Source: an uncultured Bacteroidales bacterium | GTDB taxonomy: Bacteria; Bacteroidota; Bacteroidia; Bacteroidales; P3 | Length of the DNA stretch: 64,000 bases | NCBI GenBank assembly: GCA_900314725.1 | Contig: OMWJ01000001.1 | Span: forward strand, 62,001-126,000 | Direction: 5' to 3' | Part shown: positions 7,841 through 16,077 of the stretch, in pieces | How positions within the stretch are numbered: the first letter of the stretch is position 1 | Layout of the letters: every line of letters begins with the position of its first letter | The notes under the pieces: generated by a model | What the model saw: only the letters and a program-made list of their open reading frames with translations | Databases searched by the model: none | What the model was told of the DNA's origin: nothing | Program-made: the position numbers and the translations under genes

Positions 7841-8836
7841 ATGGCAAATATAACAGCTCAAGATGTAAACAAATTACGCCAACTTACAGGTGTTGGTATG
7901 ATGGATTGCAAGAAAGCTCTTGTAGAATGTGATGGTGATGTAAACAAAGCTATCGAATTCCTTAGAGAAAAAGGACAAAAACTTGCAGCAAAAAGAGCAG
8001 ACCGCGCAGCTAACGAAGGCGTTGTTCTTGCAAAAACAAATGGAGACAAAACTTTTGGTGCAGTTGTTATGCTTAACTGCGAAACAGACTTTGTTGCAAA
8101 CAATCAAGACTTTATTGCTTTCACTCAAAGTGTGCTTGACACTGCTATCAATGCAAAAGCAAAGACTTTAGCAGAAGTAAATGCTTTGGAAATCAACGGA
8201 ACAAAAGTTGAAACATTGGTTATTGATCAACTTGCAAAGATAGGAGAGAAAATAACACTTTCTAACTATGCAACTGTTGAAGGAGCTCAAGTCTATGCTT
8301 ACACTCACCCAGGAAACCGTATGGCAAGTGTTGTTGCTATGAACAAAACAGGTTTTGATGTAGCCGGAAAGAATATGACAATGCAAGTTGTTTCTATGCG
8401 TCCTCAAGCATTAACAAAAGAAGATTTCCCTCAGAATGTTATAGATGAGGAAATGAAGGTTAATGTTGAGAAATCAAAACAAGAACAAGTTCAAAAAGCA
8501 GTTGAAGCAGCATTACGAAAAGCTGGTATCAACCCTGCACATGTTGATAGCGAAGAACACATGGACAGCAATATGGCTAAAGGTTGGATAACTGCAGAAG
8601 ATGTTCAGAAAGCAAAAGAAATCATAGCTAAAACATCTGAAGAAAAACTTGCTAACCTTAACGAGCAAATGATTCAAAACATTGCTAAAGGTCGTTTGGA
8701 AAAATTCTTCAAAGAGAACACTCTTCTTTCACAAGAATACTTTGCAGACAGCAAGAAAAATGTTGAAACTTACCTTAAAGAAGAAGACAAAGACTTAAAG
8801 GTAACAGCATTTGCAAGATTAGAACTTGGTGCATAA
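7841..8836 (+). CDS. tsf: Elongation factor Ts
   Basis: This 331-residue protein begins with the conserved N-terminal UBA-like domain (VNKLRQLTGVGMMDCKKAL). It continues with the core motif CETDFVANN around residue 80-90 and MQVVSMRPQALTKEDFP. EF-Ts catalyses GDP/GTP exchange on EF-Tu in the cytosol. It is longer than E. coli EF-Ts (about 280), with an extended helical insert typical of Bacteroidetes. A purine-rich AAGGAG-like stretch precedes the ATG. A strong terminator follows. Confidence 0.97.
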   Translation: MANITAQDVNKLRQLTGVGMMDCKKALVECDGDVNKAIEFLREKGQKLAAKRADRAANEGVVLAKTNGDKTFGAVVMLNCETDFVANNQDFIAFTQSVLDTAINAKAKTLAEVNALEINGTKVETLVIDQLAKIGEKITLSNYATVEGAQVYAYTHPGNRMASVVAMNKTGFDVAGKNMTMQVVSMRPQALTKEDFPQNVIDEEMKVNVEKSKQEQVQKAVEAALRKAGINPAHVDSEEHMDSNMAKGWITAEDVQKAKEIIAKTSEEKLANLNEQMIQNIAKGRLEKFFKENTLLSQEYFADSKKNVETYLKEEDKDLKVTAFARLELGA

Positions 8837-8862
8837 TTTTTTATATACCAAAATTAGTTTTA

Positions 8863-8891
8863 GGAAGTATATATTTTATACTTCCTTTTTT
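8863..8891 (+). terminator. Rho-independent terminator after tsf
   Basis: GGAAGTATA (8863-8871) pairs perfectly with TATACTTCC (8877-8885) around a 5-nt loop and is followed by TTTTTT. Confidence 0.85.
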
Positions 8892-8915
8892 ATTTGTATT
8901 TTTTAGATATACATC

Positions 8916-8946
8916 TTTGCTATAAAAAATTATTTATGTAACTTTG
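8916..8946 (+). promoter_or_regulatory. Promoter of prs
   Basis: A TTTG box (8916-8919) and TAACTTTG (8939-8946) are separated by 19 nt, an almost ideal Bacteroidetes promoter. It lies 35 nt before the prs start. Confidence 0.75.
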
Positions 8947-8981
8947 CAATCTGTTTTTAACCTAAGTAAAATATTTGTACA

Positions 8982-9968
8982 ATGTCATTAATGGAACACA
9001 AAGACACCACAGTTTTATTTTCTTGCAGAGCAAGTAAGTACTTGGCTGAAAAAGTAGCCGAAGTTTATGAAAAACCTCTTAGCGAAAGTATATGTTTGCA
9101 ATACGCAGACGGAGAGTTTCAACCGTCTTTAGAAGAAGGAGTCAGAGGAAAAGATGTGTTCATCATTCAATCAACGTTCGCCCCTGCTGACAATATTATG
9201 GAACTTCTTATGATGGTAGATGCTGCTAAAAGAGCTTCTGCAAAAAGTATTATAGCAGTTATTCCTTACTTTGGTTTTGCTCGTCAAGACAGAAAAGACA
9301 AACCAAGAGTACCTATTGCTGCAAAACTTATAACAGACCTTTTACAAGCAGCAGGCGTTAATCGTATTATAACAATAGACCTACATGCAGACCAAATACA
9401 AGGATTTTTTAATATTCCTGTAGATCATCTATATGCTTCAAGTATTTTCATTCCTTATCTTAGAGGATTGTATGATAATGTAGATAATCTTCTTTTTGCT
9501 TCTCCAGATACAGGAGGAACAAAGCGTGCTAATCAATATGCAAAATTCTTGGGAACAGGATTTGTTATGTGCTACAAACATAGAGAAAAACCAAATGCTG
9601 TTGCTTCTATGCAGTTGATAGGAGATGTAAAAGGAAAGGATGTAGTATTGGTTGATGATATTATTGACACAGGAAACACTCTTTGCAAAGCTGCTAATCT
9701 TATAAAAGAAGAAGGAGCAAAAAGTGTTAAGGCTATGATAACCCACCCTGTTCTTAGTGGTGATGCTATAGAAAAGATAGAAAATTCTGCAATAGAAGAG
9801 TTATTAATCACAGACACTATTCCTTTGAAAAGAGAAAGCAAGAAAATAAAAGTTCTTTCTGTTGCTCCATTGTTTGCCGAAGCAATCAGAAGAGTAGAAT
9901 GCTGCGAAAGTATTGCTAATCTTTATGAACAAAGTGTAAAACACGTCGGCTTGCAAACAAAATTCTAA
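8982..9968 (+). CDS. prs: Ribose-phosphate pyrophosphokinase
   Basis: A 328-residue PRPP synthetase making PRPP from ribose 5-phosphate and ATP, for nucleotide, His and Trp synthesis. Diagnostic parts are ADGEFQPSLEEGVRGKDVF, the ATP-binding flexible-loop region PYFGFARQDRKDKPR, ITIDLHADQIQGFF, and the PRPP-binding signature VVLVDDIIDTGNTL near residue 225-238. Length is close to the usual 310-320. It has its own promoter and a strong terminator, so it appears monocistronic. Confidence 0.96.
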   Translation: MSLMEHKDTTVLFSCRASKYLAEKVAEVYEKPLSESICLQYADGEFQPSLEEGVRGKDVFIIQSTFAPADNIMELLMMVDAAKRASAKSIIAVIPYFGFARQDRKDKPRVPIAAKLITDLLQAAGVNRIITIDLHADQIQGFFNIPVDHLYASSIFIPYLRGLYDNVDNLLFASPDTGGTKRANQYAKFLGTGFVMCYKHREKPNAVASMQLIGDVKGKDVVLVDDIIDTGNTLCKAANLIKEEGAKSVKAMITHPVLSGDAIEKIENSAIEELLITDTIPLKRESKKIKVLSVAPLFAEAIRRVECCESIANLYEQSVKHVGLQTKF

Positions 9969-9993
9969 AAAAAGAAAAACTTTATAAAACAAC

Positions 9994-10030
9994 AAAGATA
10001 CGGACATATTCTTATGTCCGTATCTTTTTA
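9994..10030 (+). terminator. Strong terminator after prs
   Basis: A 15-bp perfect stem (AAAGATACGGACATA at 9994-10008, complement at 10013-10027) with a TTCT tetraloop runs into T residues. Confidence 0.85.
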
Positions 10031-10055
10031 TACGTTGGAATTTTATCTTCTTTCT

Positions 10056-10087
10056 TTTGCATAAGAAAATAAATTTTTATAATTTTG
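10056..10087 (+). promoter_or_regulatory. Promoter of ssrA
   Basis: TTTG (10056-10059) and TAATTTTG (10080-10087) are spaced by 20 nt. This predicts a start a few tens of nucleotides before the mature tmRNA 5' end. Confidence 0.65.
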
Positions 10088-10115
10088 CAAGCCGAAAATA
10101 AAGGATTGATTATTT

Positions 10116-10517
10116 GGGCTTGGGTTGGTTTTGACAGCAAGGTAAATGGTCAAGTAAGCATGCAGTTACAGGTAACAAATAACTTTAAACTTGGTTACAC
10201 AAAAATTAATTGGCGAAAATACTTACGCTCTTGCTGCGTAATCGAAGGTTTAGTAGATTACTCTTTATTCGGCACAAGGTGCTGAAGCAAGACGCTCCAA
10301 GAAAAGATATACAACCTTTTGTCTTTTCTGTTTTGGGGTGCATCAGTTAAAAGGTTTAGTCAAAGGGATGTCTTTAAACTTTGATGAATCTTTAAAGACT
10401 AAGAAAAGAGAGAAGTTGTTTGTTTATTGCTCTTTTCCGACAAGTTGAAACAAAATAAGCATGTAGAAATCTTGGGTGTTTCTTGTTTGGACCAGGGTTC
10501 GAATCCCTGCAGGTCCA
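10116..10517 (+). ncRNA. ssrA: Transfer-messenger RNA (tmRNA), tag GENTYALAA
   Basis: The 5' strand GGGCTTG (10116-10122) pairs over 7 bp, with two G-U pairs, with CAGGTCC (10510-10516) to make the tRNA-like acceptor stem. The T-arm CAGGG-TTCGAAT-CCCTG precedes it. The GGTTTTGACAGC segment near the 5' end and AAGCATGTAG near the 3' end are tmRNA hallmarks. The resume codon GGC at 10212 opens GGC GAA AAT ACT TAC GCT CTT GCT GCG TAA, giving GENTYALAA, close to the tags of Bacteroides and Porphyromonas. CCA is not fully encoded and must be added. The RNA rescues stalled ribosomes with SmpB. A 66-codon ORF here is an artefact of this RNA. Confidence 0.95.
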
Positions 10518-10521
10518 CAAA

Positions 10522-10556
10522 AAAAGACGCTACTTTTTTTCGTAGCGTCTTTTTCT
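10522..10556 (+). terminator. Terminator of ssrA, probably bidirectional
   Basis: AAAAAGACGCTAC pairs with GTAGCGTCTTTTT across a T-rich 8-nt loop. T tracts flank both sides, so it can also end the opposing carbamoyltransferase transcript that stops at 10576. Confidence 0.8.
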
Positions 10557-10575
10557 TTATTTAGAAAACCTATGA

Positions 10576-11577
10576 TTAGTCTCCCAAAGTTGCAACCATA
10601 ACGGCTTTGATAGTATGCATACGGTTTTCAGCTTCATCAAATACTATAGATGCTTCTGATTCAAATACTTCTTCTGTTACTTCTATGCCGTCAAGTTTGA
10701 ATTGTTTATTAACGTCTCTTCCAACCTGAGTCTCCAAGTTGTGATAAGCAGGAAGACAGTGCATAAACTTACATTTTGGATTGCCTGTCATTTCCATCAT
10801 TTCCTTATTTACCTGATAAGGTTTAAGCATATCTATTCTTTCTTTCCAAACTTCTGCTGGTTCTCCCATAGATACCCAAACGTCTGTATAAAGGAAATCA
10901 CAACCCTTAACGCCTTTCTTTACATCGTCAGTAACAGTAAGTTTAGCACCTGTTTCTTTTGCTATCTTTTTGCAAGTATCTATCAAATCTTTTGCTGGTT
11001 GAAGTTTCTTAGGAGCAACGATTCTTACGTCCATACCCATCTTTACTCCACCAACCATCAAAGAGTTACCCATATTGAAACGAGAGTCGCCAATATAAGC
11101 GAAAGTAACTTGACTCAATGGTTTATCTACATGCTCACTCATAGTAAGGAAGTCAGCTAAGATCTGTGTTGGGTGAGATTCGTTTGTTAGACCATTCCAA
11201 ACAGGAACACCTGCATATTCTGCCAACTCTTCTACTGTATCTTGTTTGAAGCCTCTGTATTCTATACCGTCAAACATTCTTCCAAGAACTCTTGCAGTAT
11301 CTTTCATACTTTCCTTAACACCTATCTGAGATCCTGTAGGTCCAAGGTAAGTAACGTGAGCACCTTGGTCATAAGCAGCAACTTCAAAAGCACATCTTGT
11401 ACGTGTAGATGTTTTTTCAAATATAAGTGCTATGTTTTTTCCTGTTAAAGTTGGTTTTTCTGTACCTGCATATTTAGCTCTTTTAAGATCACGAGCCAAA
11501 TCCAACATATATTGAATTTCCTTTGGAGTAAAATCCAACATTTTCAAAAAGTTTCTGTTTCTTAAATTGAAAGCCAT
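10576..11577 (-). CDS. argF: Ornithine carbamoyltransferase
   Basis: This 333-residue enzyme transfers the carbamoyl group of carbamoyl phosphate to ornithine to give citrulline, or runs in reverse in arginine catabolism. The carbamoyl-phosphate loop STRTR is near residue 57, HPTQ is near 135, and the ornithine-binding DVWVSMGE loop and HCLPAYH catalytic motif lie in the C-terminal half. It is therefore a classical OTC, not the acetyl/succinylornithine enzyme that many Bacteroidales use. Whether it is anabolic (argF) or catabolic (arcB) cannot be told from the sequence. No other arginine genes lie nearby. Confidence 0.9.
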   Translation of the reverse strand: MAFNLRNRNFLKMLDFTPKEIQYMLDLARDLKRAKYAGTEKPTLTGKNIALIFEKTSTRTRCAFEVAAYDQGAHVTYLGPTGSQIGVKESMKDTARVLGRMFDGIEYRGFKQDTVEELAEYAGVPVWNGLTNESHPTQILADFLTMSEHVDKPLSQVTFAYIGDSRFNMGNSLMVGGVKMGMDVRIVAPKKLQPAKDLIDTCKKIAKETGAKLTVTDDVKKGVKGCDFLYTDVWVSMGEPAEVWKERIDMLKPYQVNKEMMEMTGNPKCKFMHCLPAYHNLETQVGRDVNKQFKLDGIEVTEEVFESEASIVFDEAENRMHTIKAVMVATLGD

Positions 11578-11668
11578 AATTTTAAATTTGTTTTATGTTA
11601 TTACTATAATGTTATTTTCAAACTCTTTCCTTATTTTCACCGTTGAGAAAACAAGCATTATCGGATTG

Positions 11669-11676
11669 CAAAAATA
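11669..11676 (-). promoter_or_regulatory. -7 box (TATTTTTG) for the carbamoyltransferase gene
   Basis: TATTTTTG on the minus strand predicts an 85-90 nt untranslated leader before the argF start. The -33 element is degenerate. Confidence 0.45.
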
Positions 11677-11772
11677 CAAATTTTATTTTATTCTATATAA
11701 AAAAGAATCATTTTATTTTGTTTTATAGTTTCTTTTTGTGATAAATACGATGGCTTTTCTGATAAAAAGTCT

Positions 11773-11780
11773 TACTTTTG
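11773..11780 (+). promoter_or_regulatory. -7 box (TACTTTTG) for ispG
   Basis: TACTTTTG matches the TAnnTTTG consensus, 30 nt upstream of the ispG ATG. Confidence 0.5.
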
Positions 11781-11809
11781 CAAAGATTTATTAAAAAGGT
11801 TTTGCAGAT

Positions 11810-13150
11810 ATGGATAATTCTCTTGGAAATAAAATACACAGACGCTCTTCTCGTGAAGTAAGGGTAGGAAACGTTATCATAGGAGGCAATAATCCCATAG
11901 TTGTACAAAGTATGACTAACACAGACACAATGGATACACAAGCAACAGTCAATCAGACAAAAAGCTTAGTAGATTGCGGTTGTCAAATGGTAAGGATTAC
12001 TGCTTCAGACGAGAAGACAGCCAACAACCTCTACAACATAAAGAACTCTCTTATCCAGCAAAACTACTCTGTCCCTTTGGTTGCCGATATTCATTTTAAT
12101 CCAAAGGCTGCAGAAATCTCTGCTTCCTTAGTGGAAAAAATAAGGATAAACCCCGGCAACTATGTTGATAAGCAGTGGAATCCTGATTTCACCGAACAAC
12201 AATACAAAGACATACTCCAAAAAGCCCAAGACAATATCTTCCCTCTTGTAGATATTTGCAAAAAACACTCCACGGCTATGCGTATAGGAGTAAATCACGG
12301 CTCTCTTTCCAAGAGAATACTCTACCGATATGGCAATACTCCGTTGGCAATGGCGGAAAGTGCTATGGAATTTCTGAGGATGTTCTCTACAATGGATTAT
12401 TATGATATTGTTGTTTCAATGAAAGCCAGCAATGTCAAGGTGATGTATGAGGCAAATAAACTCCTTGTGCAGAAAATGCAGGAAGAAAACCTCAACTTCC
12501 CTATTCATCTTGGCGTAACAGAAGCCGGCAACGGTGAAGACGGAAGAATCAAGAGTATATGTGGAATTGGTTCTTTGCTAAGTATGGGAATAGGAGATAC
12601 AATAAGAGTCTCTTTGACAGAAAAGCCTGAGAACGAGATACCAGTAGCAAAGAATCTCGCCAATGCTTTCAAAGATATATATGATGAAAACAAATCCAAT
12701 ACCCCATTTTCCGAACAGGAGAGAGAAATAAGAACGATTTCACTTGTCGCCAAACAACTTATGGACAAGACAATAGAAGACTTCGAACAGGAAGATGAAG
12801 AGTTAAGAAAACAAGTGCTTCAAGCCACGGGTGTAAAAGTCTTTAAAGCAGAGTTTATTGCTTGTCCATCTTGTGGCAGAACAAAGTATGACATACAAGA
12901 AGCCTTGGAAAAAGTAAAGCGAGCCTGCTCTCATCTTGTCGGATTGAAGATAGCCGTGATGGGATGTATAGTCAATGGTCCCGGAGAAATGGCAGATGCT
13001 GACTATGGTTATATTGGCTGTGGCGGAGGAAAGGTTAATCTGTACAGAAAAGGCAATCTTGTTTATAATAGTATAGATGAAGCGAATGCTTTGGAAAAAC
13101 TTATCACCATAATCAAGCAGGACGGCCTTTGGAAAGAGAAGATTTCTTAG
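11810..13150 (+). CDS. ispG: 4-hydroxy-3-methylbut-2-enyl-diphosphate synthase (IspG/GcpE)
   Basis: A 446-residue enzyme of the MEP isoprenoid pathway, converting MEcPP to HMBPP with a [4Fe-4S] cluster. The N-terminal TIM barrel carries NPIVVQSMTNTDT, VADIHFNPKAA and IRINPGNY. The C-terminal reductase-like domain holds the cluster cysteines in CPSCGRT and VMGCIVNGPGE. Between them is a moderately long charged helical insert. To my knowledge IspG of Bacteroidetes is usually about 600 residues with a third, barrel-like domain. This one is much closer to the two-domain form of about 370 residues. Metal-cluster residues are intact, so it should be active. Confidence 0.95.
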   Translation: MDNSLGNKIHRRSSREVRVGNVIIGGNNPIVVQSMTNTDTMDTQATVNQTKSLVDCGCQMVRITASDEKTANNLYNIKNSLIQQNYSVPLVADIHFNPKAAEISASLVEKIRINPGNYVDKQWNPDFTEQQYKDILQKAQDNIFPLVDICKKHSTAMRIGVNHGSLSKRILYRYGNTPLAMAESAMEFLRMFSTMDYYDIVVSMKASNVKVMYEANKLLVQKMQEENLNFPIHLGVTEAGNGEDGRIKSICGIGSLLSMGIGDTIRVSLTEKPENEIPVAKNLANAFKDIYDENKSNTPFSEQEREIRTISLVAKQLMDKTIEDFEQEDEELRKQVLQATGVKVFKAEFIACPSCGRTKYDIQEALEKVKRACSHLVGLKIAVMGCIVNGPGEMADADYGYIGCGGGKVNLYRKGNLVYNSIDEANALEKLITIIKQDGLWKEKIS

Positions 13151-13189
13151 CCGTCTTAAACATTGAACAACGGCGTGTTTCATCTTCTC

Positions 13190-13295
13190 AAAAAAAGAGT
13201 TGGTTTTAAAAAATTAAAACCAACTCTTTACACCCTAAACATCAAGAGTTAATTTCTTAAAACCAACTCTTTTTTTATCGACTCTTACTCTTTTT
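13190..13295. repeat. Phased intergenic repeat element, copy A
   Basis: It lies between the convergent genes ispG and the lipoprotein gene. Cores beginning at 13222, 13244, 13265 and 13280 (AACTC, AAGAG, AACTC and GACTC types) are spaced 22, 21 and 15 bp. The arm AAAGAGTTGGTTTTA (13194-13208) is perfectly complementary to two right arms, at 13215-13229 and 13258-13272. The second is followed by a T tract. Related copies are at 27.4, 38.65, 48.65 and 63.2 kb. It can act as a terminator for ispG, but the phased organisation goes beyond that. Confidence 0.75.
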
Positions 13296-13311
13296 AGTTA
13301 TTAAGAAAAAT

Positions 13312-13338
13312 AGCGGGTATTCCTTTTAAATAACCGCT
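13312..13338. terminator. Hairpin between convergent genes
   Basis: AGCGGGTATT (13312-13321) pairs with AATAACCGCT (13329-13338) with one mismatch and an A/T-rich surround. It could end the minus-strand lipoprotein transcript. Confidence 0.45.
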
Positions 13339-13364
13339 GTTAAAATATATTCTTGTTAGTGCTT

Positions 13365-13859
13365 TCATCTATGCATTTCTAATTCAACTTTTTTACTCAG
13401 CTTATTATATAAAGCACAGAAATATATACTTGATATTACTTGATAACCTCCATCTGCATAATTTAAGGTAATACTGTATATATATGAGTTCTTTTTTTTA
13501 TTGAAAGTCAAATTTTGTGATTCTATTGTAGTTGCTGTAGAATATGCTATTACCCAACCACACAATAACGTGTATTTGTCAAAATCTATATCAATATTCG
13601 CCTCAGAACCAAAATAACTATGAAAATCTTCAGTGTTGCTAATCACAAGTAAGGACTCGTCAGGAAGGTCTTTCCGCCATGAATAATTCTGTCCCAGCAA
13701 TCCAATTAAAGAGCTTTCAGTTTCAGGGCTCATTGTAATACTTTTTATTGCTTTTATTTCATCATCGTCATCATCACTGCAACTAACGGTTACTAAACCT
13801 AAACTTACTACTGCAAAGAATAAAAACAATATCTTTGCTAAAACATAGAACTTTTTCAT
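13365..13859 (-). CDS. Hypothetical lipoprotein
   Basis: I choose the ATG at 13859 (MKKFYVLAKIL), which gives 164 residues and a proper signal peptide; the longer version needs a GTG. The lipobox VTVSC places the lipidated cysteine at residue 27. It is followed by SDDDDDE, the acidic export signal that sends Bacteroidetes lipoproteins to the cell surface. The mature part has no domain I recognise; it contains two short hydrophobic strands and looks like a small beta-rich protein. It stands alone, convergent with ispG. Confidence 0.8.
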   Translation of the reverse strand: MKKFYVLAKILFLFFAVVSLGLVTVSCSDDDDDEIKAIKSITMSPETESSLIGLLGQNYSWRKDLPDESLLVISNTEDFHSYFGSEANIDIDFDKYTLLCGWVIAYSTATTIESQNLTFNKKKNSYIYSITLNYADGGYQVISSIYFCALYNKLSKKVELEMHR

Positions 13860-14142
13860 AGTTTTATATATTTTTTTATTTTTCCTACACACTTAAAGGC
13901 TTTTCGGAATCCTCCTTTTTATTTAAACGTTTTTTAAACACGCTTTATTTTGCTTTGCAATAATTTTTAACTGCTATTCATATTTCCTCCTTTCTTAATA
14001 GCTTATATATAGTAAGACGCAGAAAAGGAAAAAACTTGCAGTTAAAAATCAATTATTTTTTCAAAAAGTTTTTAATCTATTGATTTACAAAAAGAAAATT
14101 TTTATCCTTTCTTTTTAATTTGAACACTTTTTTTAGAATAAG
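13860..14142. other. AT-rich intergenic stretch
   Basis: I see no gene, repeat-family copy or clear promoter. It must contain the promoter of the lipoprotein gene on the minus strand, but no good TAnnTTTG match stood out. Confidence 0.4.
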
Positions 14143-14185
14143 GAAAAACAAAGCCCATGCTTTTCTCTAACGAGTAAAACATGGG
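14143..14185 (-). terminator. Terminator after sppA
   Basis: On the minus strand, CCCATG pairs with CATGGG (14180-14185 and 14154-14159), extended by an A/T stem with a bulge. A T-rich tract (14143-14152) follows. Confidence 0.7.
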
Positions 14186-14221
14186 GTATATCTTTTTCTA
14201 TAAACAATAAAAACTGTTTAT

Positions 14222-16006
14222 TTAGAAAGAAAGTATATAATCCATACGTTTTTGAACTCCTTGCATATTGGAAATATCTCTTAACTGCAAAAAGAATGAA
14301 TATGGTTTGCCAAGTTCTTTGGTGAAGGCTTTCAGACTAAGTTCCTTAGACTCTGTATCCATTATCTGCTCCAACAGTCCTTTAGTCTTTGGATAAGAGA
14401 TAATTCCATACTGTTTTAATCCTGCTTTTTTAGCTGCTATTTGTATGGCTTTATTTAATCCTCCAAACTCATCAATCAAGCCTAAGCCTTTGGCATCTGC
14501 TCCTGTCCAAACCCTTCCCTTTGCAATGGTGGATATATATTCAGGAGTGCGGTTTCTTCCTGTCGCTACTCTGTTTATGAAGTTTATATAGAACTGTTCC
14601 ACGTTTCTTTGCATTAAGGCCTTTGCATCAGAAGTCATTGGCGTTGTAACACTCAAAGGATTGGAGTTCTGATGTGTCTTTACTGTGTCAAAACTGATTC
14701 CAAGATGAGTCTTCAAAGCACGAGAGAAGTTAGGCATTACTCCGAATACCCCTATGGAACCTGTAATTGTTGTAGGATTGGCAACAATGTATGAAGCATT
14801 AGAAGACATTTCATAACCAGCAGAAGCTGCGTAGTCTCCCATAGAAATAATGACGGGTTTTTTCTTCTTTGCTTTTATCACTTCATTAGTAATACTTTCT
14901 GAAGCAATAGCGTCTCCTCCTGGAGAATTAACCCTAAGCACAATAGCTTTTACTCTTTTGTCTTTGACTGCTTTTTCTATTGCCTTACAAGTTGTCTCGC
15001 TGCCAATGGAAAGGTCTGAGCCTTTGCCTTGAGTAACATTTCCGTATGCATAAACAACAGCAATATTCTCCTTCTCTACCTTCTGCAGAGAGGCAAAAGA
15101 CTTTCTATATTTAGAATAAGAGATAAAATTTACTTTACTTTTCTTTGAAAGAGAGTTTTCTTTAACAACATTGTCGGCTATCATTTCTTTGAAATCAGAC
15201 TTGAAGCCTATGTAGTCTATGATATGGTTTTGCAAAGCATCCTTAGGCATAAATCCCTGCAAAGAAGAAACAATACTGTTAAATGTGTCTATATTGATGT
15301 TTCTACTCTCAGACATCTGCAAGGAAATCACGTCCCAAATAGATGACAAGTACTGACGAGTTTGAACACGGTTGGAATCAGACATCTTGTTGTTTATGTA
15401 CATTTCTCCTGCACTTTTAAATGCGTTGCTTTTAGGACGAACAAGATCTACATCAATATCAAATTTGTTTATCAAATCCTTAATATACATCACCTCTGCC
15501 CCCATTCCTGAAAGAAGAACTTCTCCTGCTGGATTTATCATTATCTTATCTGTTGCAGATGCAATATAATAAGACTTCTGATCCATCAAATCTCCATAGG
15601 AATAAATCTTTTTGCCAGATTTTTGGAAGTCTTGTAGCACCTCTCTAATCTCTTGTGCTGTTGCTATTCCGTTAGCCTGTAGGATAGAAAAGTCAAGCAT
15701 TATAGCTTTTATTCTCTTGTCGGTCTTGGCTTTGTTAATCACGGCAATAAACTCCGTCAAGCCTATGTTTGACTCCATATTAAGCCCTGTAGTTGAGAAT
15801 ATCTCTTGAATACTCTCTACTTCTCTGTCATAAATAGGCTTATCCATCTTTATAACCAAAACAGAATTGTCTTTAACCTCAACATCAGGTTGAGAAACGG
15901 ATGAAATCAATCCTCCAATAATGAAAAAGATGAAAAAAACTATAGCCATCAGTGCCAAAAAACTTCCTAAACAAGAAGCAAATGTAAATTTAAAAAACTG
16001 TTTCAT
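14222..16006 (-). CDS. sppA: Signal peptide peptidase SppA, 67K type (S49 family)
   Basis: A 594-residue inner-membrane protease with one N-terminal transmembrane helix (residues about 10-38) and two S49 domains facing the periplasm. It degrades cleaved signal peptides. The catalytic lysine of the first domain is K154 (ASATDKIMINP). The nucleophilic serine of the second domain is S395 (DYAASAGYEMSS), preceded by the RVNSPGGDA oxyanion region. Length fits the long, tandem-domain form. It sits downstream of gmd by 71 nt and is probably the last gene of a run that includes aspS, the secreted protein and gmd. Confidence 0.93.
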   Translation of the reverse strand: MKQFFKFTFASCLGSFLALMAIVFFIFFIIGGLISSVSQPDVEVKDNSVLVIKMDKPIYDREVESIQEIFSTTGLNMESNIGLTEFIAVINKAKTDKRIKAIMLDFSILQANGIATAQEIREVLQDFQKSGKKIYSYGDLMDQKSYYIASATDKIMINPAGEVLLSGMGAEVMYIKDLINKFDIDVDLVRPKSNAFKSAGEMYINNKMSDSNRVQTRQYLSSIWDVISLQMSESRNINIDTFNSIVSSLQGFMPKDALQNHIIDYIGFKSDFKEMIADNVVKENSLSKKSKVNFISYSKYRKSFASLQKVEKENIAVVYAYGNVTQGKGSDLSIGSETTCKAIEKAVKDKRVKAIVLRVNSPGGDAIASESITNEVIKAKKKKPVIISMGDYAASAGYEMSSNASYIVANPTTITGSIGVFGVMPNFSRALKTHLGISFDTVKTHQNSNPLSVTTPMTSDAKALMQRNVEQFYINFINRVATGRNRTPEYISTIAKGRVWTGADAKGLGLIDEFGGLNKAIQIAAKKAGLKQYGIISYPKTKGLLEQIMDTESKELSLKAFTKELGKPYSFFLQLRDISNMQGVQKRMDYILSF

Positions 16007-16077
16007 TGTATTTCTTTTTTTTATTAATCTCTAACAAAAACTTAACAGAAAAATATCCTCACTATTATGCTGTTTTA

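Noticed and set aside
10085..10285. A 66-codon ORF overlapping the tmRNA
   Set aside because: It lies within the ssrA gene; its sequence is explained by the tRNA-like and tag regions.
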